Shown here one piece after another: positions 43,266 to 45,586 of a stretch of DNA of 45,586 bases (position 1 is the first letter of the stretch; each line of letters begins with the position of its first letter). The DNA lies in assembly GCA_015232405.1 (NCBI GenBank), contig JADFZS010000031.1, forward strand, positions 1 to 45,586, given 5' to 3'. The notes beneath the pieces are model-generated. The model saw only the letters and a program-made list of their open reading frames with translations, was not told where the DNA came from and searched no databases. The stretch is from Magnetococcales bacterium. Lineage in GTDB: Bacteria > Pseudomonadota > Magnetococcia > Magnetococcales > JADFYX01. The translations under genes and the position numbers were made by a program.

Positions 43266-43936
43266 TATTGTTTCTCCAATGTACTGGGGTATAAAGCTGA
43301 CTGTTCCATGGCTTGGTTGATTGTGTGTAGGGCGTTTCCTTCCAAGGTGGAGGTTAAACGCCGAAGCCTTCGCACCAACATATTGTAGCTCATAACTGCT
43401 GGTATGGCGGCAAAAAGACCAACTGCGGTGGCAACCAGAGCCTCTGATACTGGACCTGCTATCATATCCATTGATAGTGTGGCCTCACCACCCAACCCTT
43501 GTAGTGCGTGCATAATACCCCACACCGTACCAAATAGACCGATAAATGGAGCAGAGCTTCCTATGGTAGCTAAATATGTAAGGCCATTTTCCAATTTGAT
43601 ACGCTGTTCTTGAAGGGCTTGGGCCATATTTGCTTCAATTGCTTTGCGGTCTGCTCTGTTTTTGGACTGCAGCCAACTATCGGCAATATACAAAAGGTGT
43701 ATCGATGGTATGTTGCTTTTTGTCTCTTTATAAAGTGAATTAATATTCTCTTTTTTTGTTGCTAGAGTATGGTTTAGCTCTTTTTCCCTACGGTGTAGTG
43801 ATGATAGTTGCCACATTTTATAGAGCATAACCCACCAACTCAGCAGTGAAGCAAAGATAAGCACCACAAAAACCCCTCGTACAATCCAGTCGGAACTACC
43901 CCACCAGCTAAACCATGATAATATTGATTGGGACAC
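43265..43936 (-). CDS. exbB: Biopolymer transport protein ExbB (TolQ/MotA family)
   Basis: 223 residues from a GTG behind AGGAG. Three membrane helices, with the family block L-A-T-I-G-S-S-A-P-F-I-G-L-F-G-T-V-W-G-I and G-P-V-S-E-A-L-V-A-T-A-V-G-L-F-A-A-I-P-A. It forms the stator of the TonB energising complex. No TonB-dependent receptor is in the window. Confidence 0.94.
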   Translation of the reverse strand: MSQSILSWFSWWGSSDWIVRGVFVVLIFASLLSWWVMLYKMWQLSSLHRREKELNHTLATKKENINSLYKETKSNIPSIHLLYIADSWLQSKNRADRKAIEANMAQALQEQRIKLENGLTYLATIGSSAPFIGLFGTVWGIMHALQGLGGEATLSMDMIAGPVSEALVATAVGLFAAIPAVMSYNMLVRRLRRLTSTLEGNALHTINQAMEQSALYPSTLEKQ

Positions 43937-43961
43937 ACTTTTCTCCTAAAGATATTTTGCT

Positions 43962-44747
43962 CTAGCTATTTAGCAAACTAAAACGAATGGGAACCTCAAC
44001 TGAGGCTCTAACAGTGACAGACCCCATTTTTGCTGGAATAAACCGCCATTTTTTTACTGTTTGCATGGCACAGCGATCTAGCACCTTATGCCCTGACCCT
44101 TTTTTAACCCGAACTCCCAATGGAAAACCTTCAGAATCCACATCCACGCTCAACAAAACCAGCCCCTCCAAGCCACGTCTGCGGGCAATAATCGGATATA
44201 TCGGCTTGGGGTTGTTCAACGTGGATACCTTGCCTATGGGGGGGGTAAAAGCTGAGGGCTGTTTAGTAACGGTACTGACCTGTTTACTGGTTGTTTTGGC
44301 AATTCCAGGTTGTGGAGTTGCTTTTTTGATATCGGGTTTTGCAACAACCTTTTTTGCCAAGTTTTCTTTTTTGGCTGGTTTAAGCTTTGGTTGTGATTGT
44401 GGTGTAGGTAATGTTTTTTTGGTAACTGGTATCGCAGTTTTGGCGGCTGTTTTAGGTAGCACAGCTGGTGCAGGTTTATTAATTTCTGTTGGCACAAGCG
44501 CAGCTTCTGGTTTGCTAGTTGCTTTAACTTCGTTTTTCACCTCTGTTTTTGTATTATTTGATTTGGATGGTAGATTGACAAATTCAAAGCTACTAGTTGA
44601 AATGGGGGCAGGGGGTATGTAGTCAGGTTTTATCAATAATGGAAGAACCAGGCTCACATGGAGGGCCAAAGCCACTGCCAGGGTTATGATTTTTCCCAAA
44701 AGCACCTTTTGAAAATCCACTTGCCATCCAAAATCTGTTTGCACCAT
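43962..44747 (-). CDS. tonB: TonB-family energy transducer
   Basis: 261 residues from the ATG at 44747; the longer frame to 44837 reads through the upstream gene. N-terminal anchor (about 18-37), a long P/K/A-rich periplasmic spacer, and a C-terminal TonB domain (about 180-261) with Y-P-x-x-A-R-R-R-G-L-E-G, V-K-K-G-S-G-H-K-V-L-D-R-C and V-K-K-W-R-F-I-P-A. It transmits ExbBD energy to outer-membrane receptors. 8 bases after the CcdA-like stop. Confidence 0.92.
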   Translation of the reverse strand: MVQTDFGWQVDFQKVLLGKIITLAVALALHVSLVLPLLIKPDYIPPAPISTSSFEFVNLPSKSNNTKTEVKNEVKATSKPEAALVPTEINKPAPAVLPKTAAKTAIPVTKKTLPTPQSQPKLKPAKKENLAKKVVAKPDIKKATPQPGIAKTTSKQVSTVTKQPSAFTPPIGKVSTLNNPKPIYPIIARRRGLEGLVLLSVDVDSEGFPLGVRVKKGSGHKVLDRCAMQTVKKWRFIPAKMGSVTVRASVEVPIRFSLLNS

Positions 44748-44755
44748 AACTATAA

Positions 44756-45412
44756 TCAAACCCCTAGATTTAAACGATACAGACCTAGAATCACCAGGGT
44801 GATACCAGCCAAAATCGCCAACCATCTGCCCAGCCATGGTCGCTCAAAGGTGATGTTTTTTCCCATTACCCCCACAAGAGGCATGATAAAAAGCAGTGGA
44901 GTTAAAGATGTGCCCATGCCAAACAGAGCACCATATTCGGCCCCTTGCATAACCTCTCCGGTCATTGCACTGAGAGCCAAAAGGGATGTCAATGGGGCGC
45001 AAGGAACAAGGCTCATAGAGAAGCCCAACAGTAAAGGAGGGAGGCTTCCCCCTTTGTTGTTGGGTGGACATTGGCTAGCTGTTTTTTTTGGCATAATCAG
45101 CCAAATACCAGCTAAAATACCACTTAAACCAATGGCTATATGGCCCAAACCATCTGTGAGAGTATCGGTTATCCAGATTCCCAAAAATCCAGCCCCAGCC
45201 CCAAGAAGGGTGTAGGCGATAATTTTACCGGTTAAAAACATCCCTGTATCGGCTAATGCAGACCAGCCACCATGTCCTCGACCCAGGGTCCAGGTTCCCA
45301 AAAATGGCAGACAAGTGGCAGCACATGAGGTCAAGCCCACAGAAATTCCCATGAGTAAAACCGAAAATAGAGTTGGTGCAACCATGGGATATAGCCCAGT
45401 TGGATCAGCCAT
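44756..45412 (-). CDS. CcdA/DsbD_2-like membrane protein
   Basis: 218 residues from the ATG at 45412, which overlaps the upstream ferredoxin stop by 8 bases (ATGGCTGA) and has GGTGAA before it; a GTG at 45421 is an alternative. Six or so helices with two cysteine sites, S-C-A-A-T-C-L-P-F near residue 30 and V-P-C-A-P-L in the middle. The pair resembles the transmembrane thiol relay of CcdA/DsbD. It may supply reductant to a periplasmic partner, perhaps for metal or cytochrome handling. Third member of this broad family in the window. Confidence 0.75.
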   Translation of the reverse strand: MADPTGLYPMVAPTLFSVLLMGISVGLTSCAATCLPFLGTWTLGRGHGGWSALADTGMFLTGKIIAYTLLGAGAGFLGIWITDTLTDGLGHIAIGLSGILAGIWLIMPKKTASQCPPNNKGGSLPPLLLGFSMSLVPCAPLTSLLALSAMTGEVMQGAEYGALFGMGTSLTPLLFIMPLVGVMGKNITFERPWLGRWLAILAGITLVILGLYRLNLGV

Positions 45413-45586
45413 GGTTTTCACCGTTATTTGTTATTGACTGCACCTTTTTTGCTGTTCCATCTGGTTTTTCTCTGCTGCTACGGCGACGAAAATAGGTGTT
45501 TGAAGATTTAAACAGGGTAATAGGACCAAAACGGAGTGCTAAAACATTGTCGTCAGGACAAAACTCCACACAACGACCACACAAAG
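45405..45586 (-). CDS. 4Fe-4S ferredoxin-domain protein, C-terminal fragment (cut by window edge)
   Basis: The frame entering from the right edge reads L-C-G-R-C-V-E-F-C-P-D-D-N, one half of a [4Fe-4S] ferredoxin motif, then about 45 basic, non-conserved residues to the stop at 45405. The rest lies outside. It shares its operon with the CcdA-like protein and TonB-ExbBD. NapF/NapG-like, NuoI-like or membrane polyferredoxin types cannot be told apart here. Confidence 0.7.
   Translation of the reverse strand, partial: LCGRCVEFCPDDNVLALRFGPITLFKSSNTYFRRRSSREKPDGTAKKVQSITNNGENHG

Noticed and set aside
43987..44622. 211-codon plus-strand frame over tonB
   Set aside because: It is antisense to the proline/lysine-rich TonB spacer, and the product has no protein-like features.

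Overview
The window is one contig segment of a Gram-negative bacterium. It has lipid-anchored and periplasmic electron transport, TonB/ExbBD and a cbb3 oxidase, so Pseudomonadota is the best guess. The base composition is moderately AT-rich. Two terminal oxidases, an FNR-type site, a bacteriohemerythrin, multiheme cytochromes and many hybrid histidine kinases point to a microaerophilic or facultative respirer. A Magnetococcia-like or other deep proteobacterial lineage would fit, but I cannot place it from sequence alone.

Layout. 1-289: 3' end of an IS4-type transposase cut by the window edge. 519-2048: comM/yifB. 2058-6307 (minus): a tight operon of a sterol-desaturase-family membrane enzyme, a NapH-like quinol/Fe-S protein, an octaheme HAO-like cytochrome c and a pentaheme relative. 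It is divergent from an ArsR-rhodanese repressor (6461-7135), and each side carries an identical inverted repeat. 7662-13311: late cobalamin pathway (cbiB, threonine-phosphate decarboxylase, btuR, cobU, cobT, cobC, cobS). 13414-13837: two small genes, one resembling ribosome modulation factor.

13918-28767 is a large respiratory block. On the minus strand an A2-type cytochrome c oxidase (subunit III, Sco-like, II, I, small membrane protein) is followed by a second Sco and ccoG-ccoH-ccoQ. On the plus strand, from the same divergent control region with an FNR box, runs ccoNOP, then a terminator and a bacteriohemerythrin. The copper-loading genes ccoI-ccoS (minus) and a DsbD_2-type membrane protein (plus, directly behind a 21-bp perfect palindrome) close the block.

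28770-40170 (minus) is a seven-gene signalling operon with mostly overlapping ends. It encodes a BldC/MerR-type HTH-REC regulator, a secreted protein made of two ~290-residue duplicated halves, two hybrid histidine kinases each ending in Hpt, a REC-GGDEF diguanylate cyclase, a small membrane protein and a membrane-anchored SapC-family protein. Upstream of the regulator lies an array of eight 9-bp tandem repeats (40214-40280) in strict phase. I consider this array plus operon the most likely undescribed system in the window.

40409-42726 (plus): exported hypothetical protein, second DsbD_2-type membrane protein, PspF-like sigma-54 activator. 42852-45586 (minus): ferredoxin-domain protein (cut by the window edge), CcdA-like protein, TonB, ExbB, ExbD.

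Start sites were revised where the longest open frame ran into an upstream gene or lacked a ribosome binding site. No rRNA, tRNA or CRISPR array was seen.
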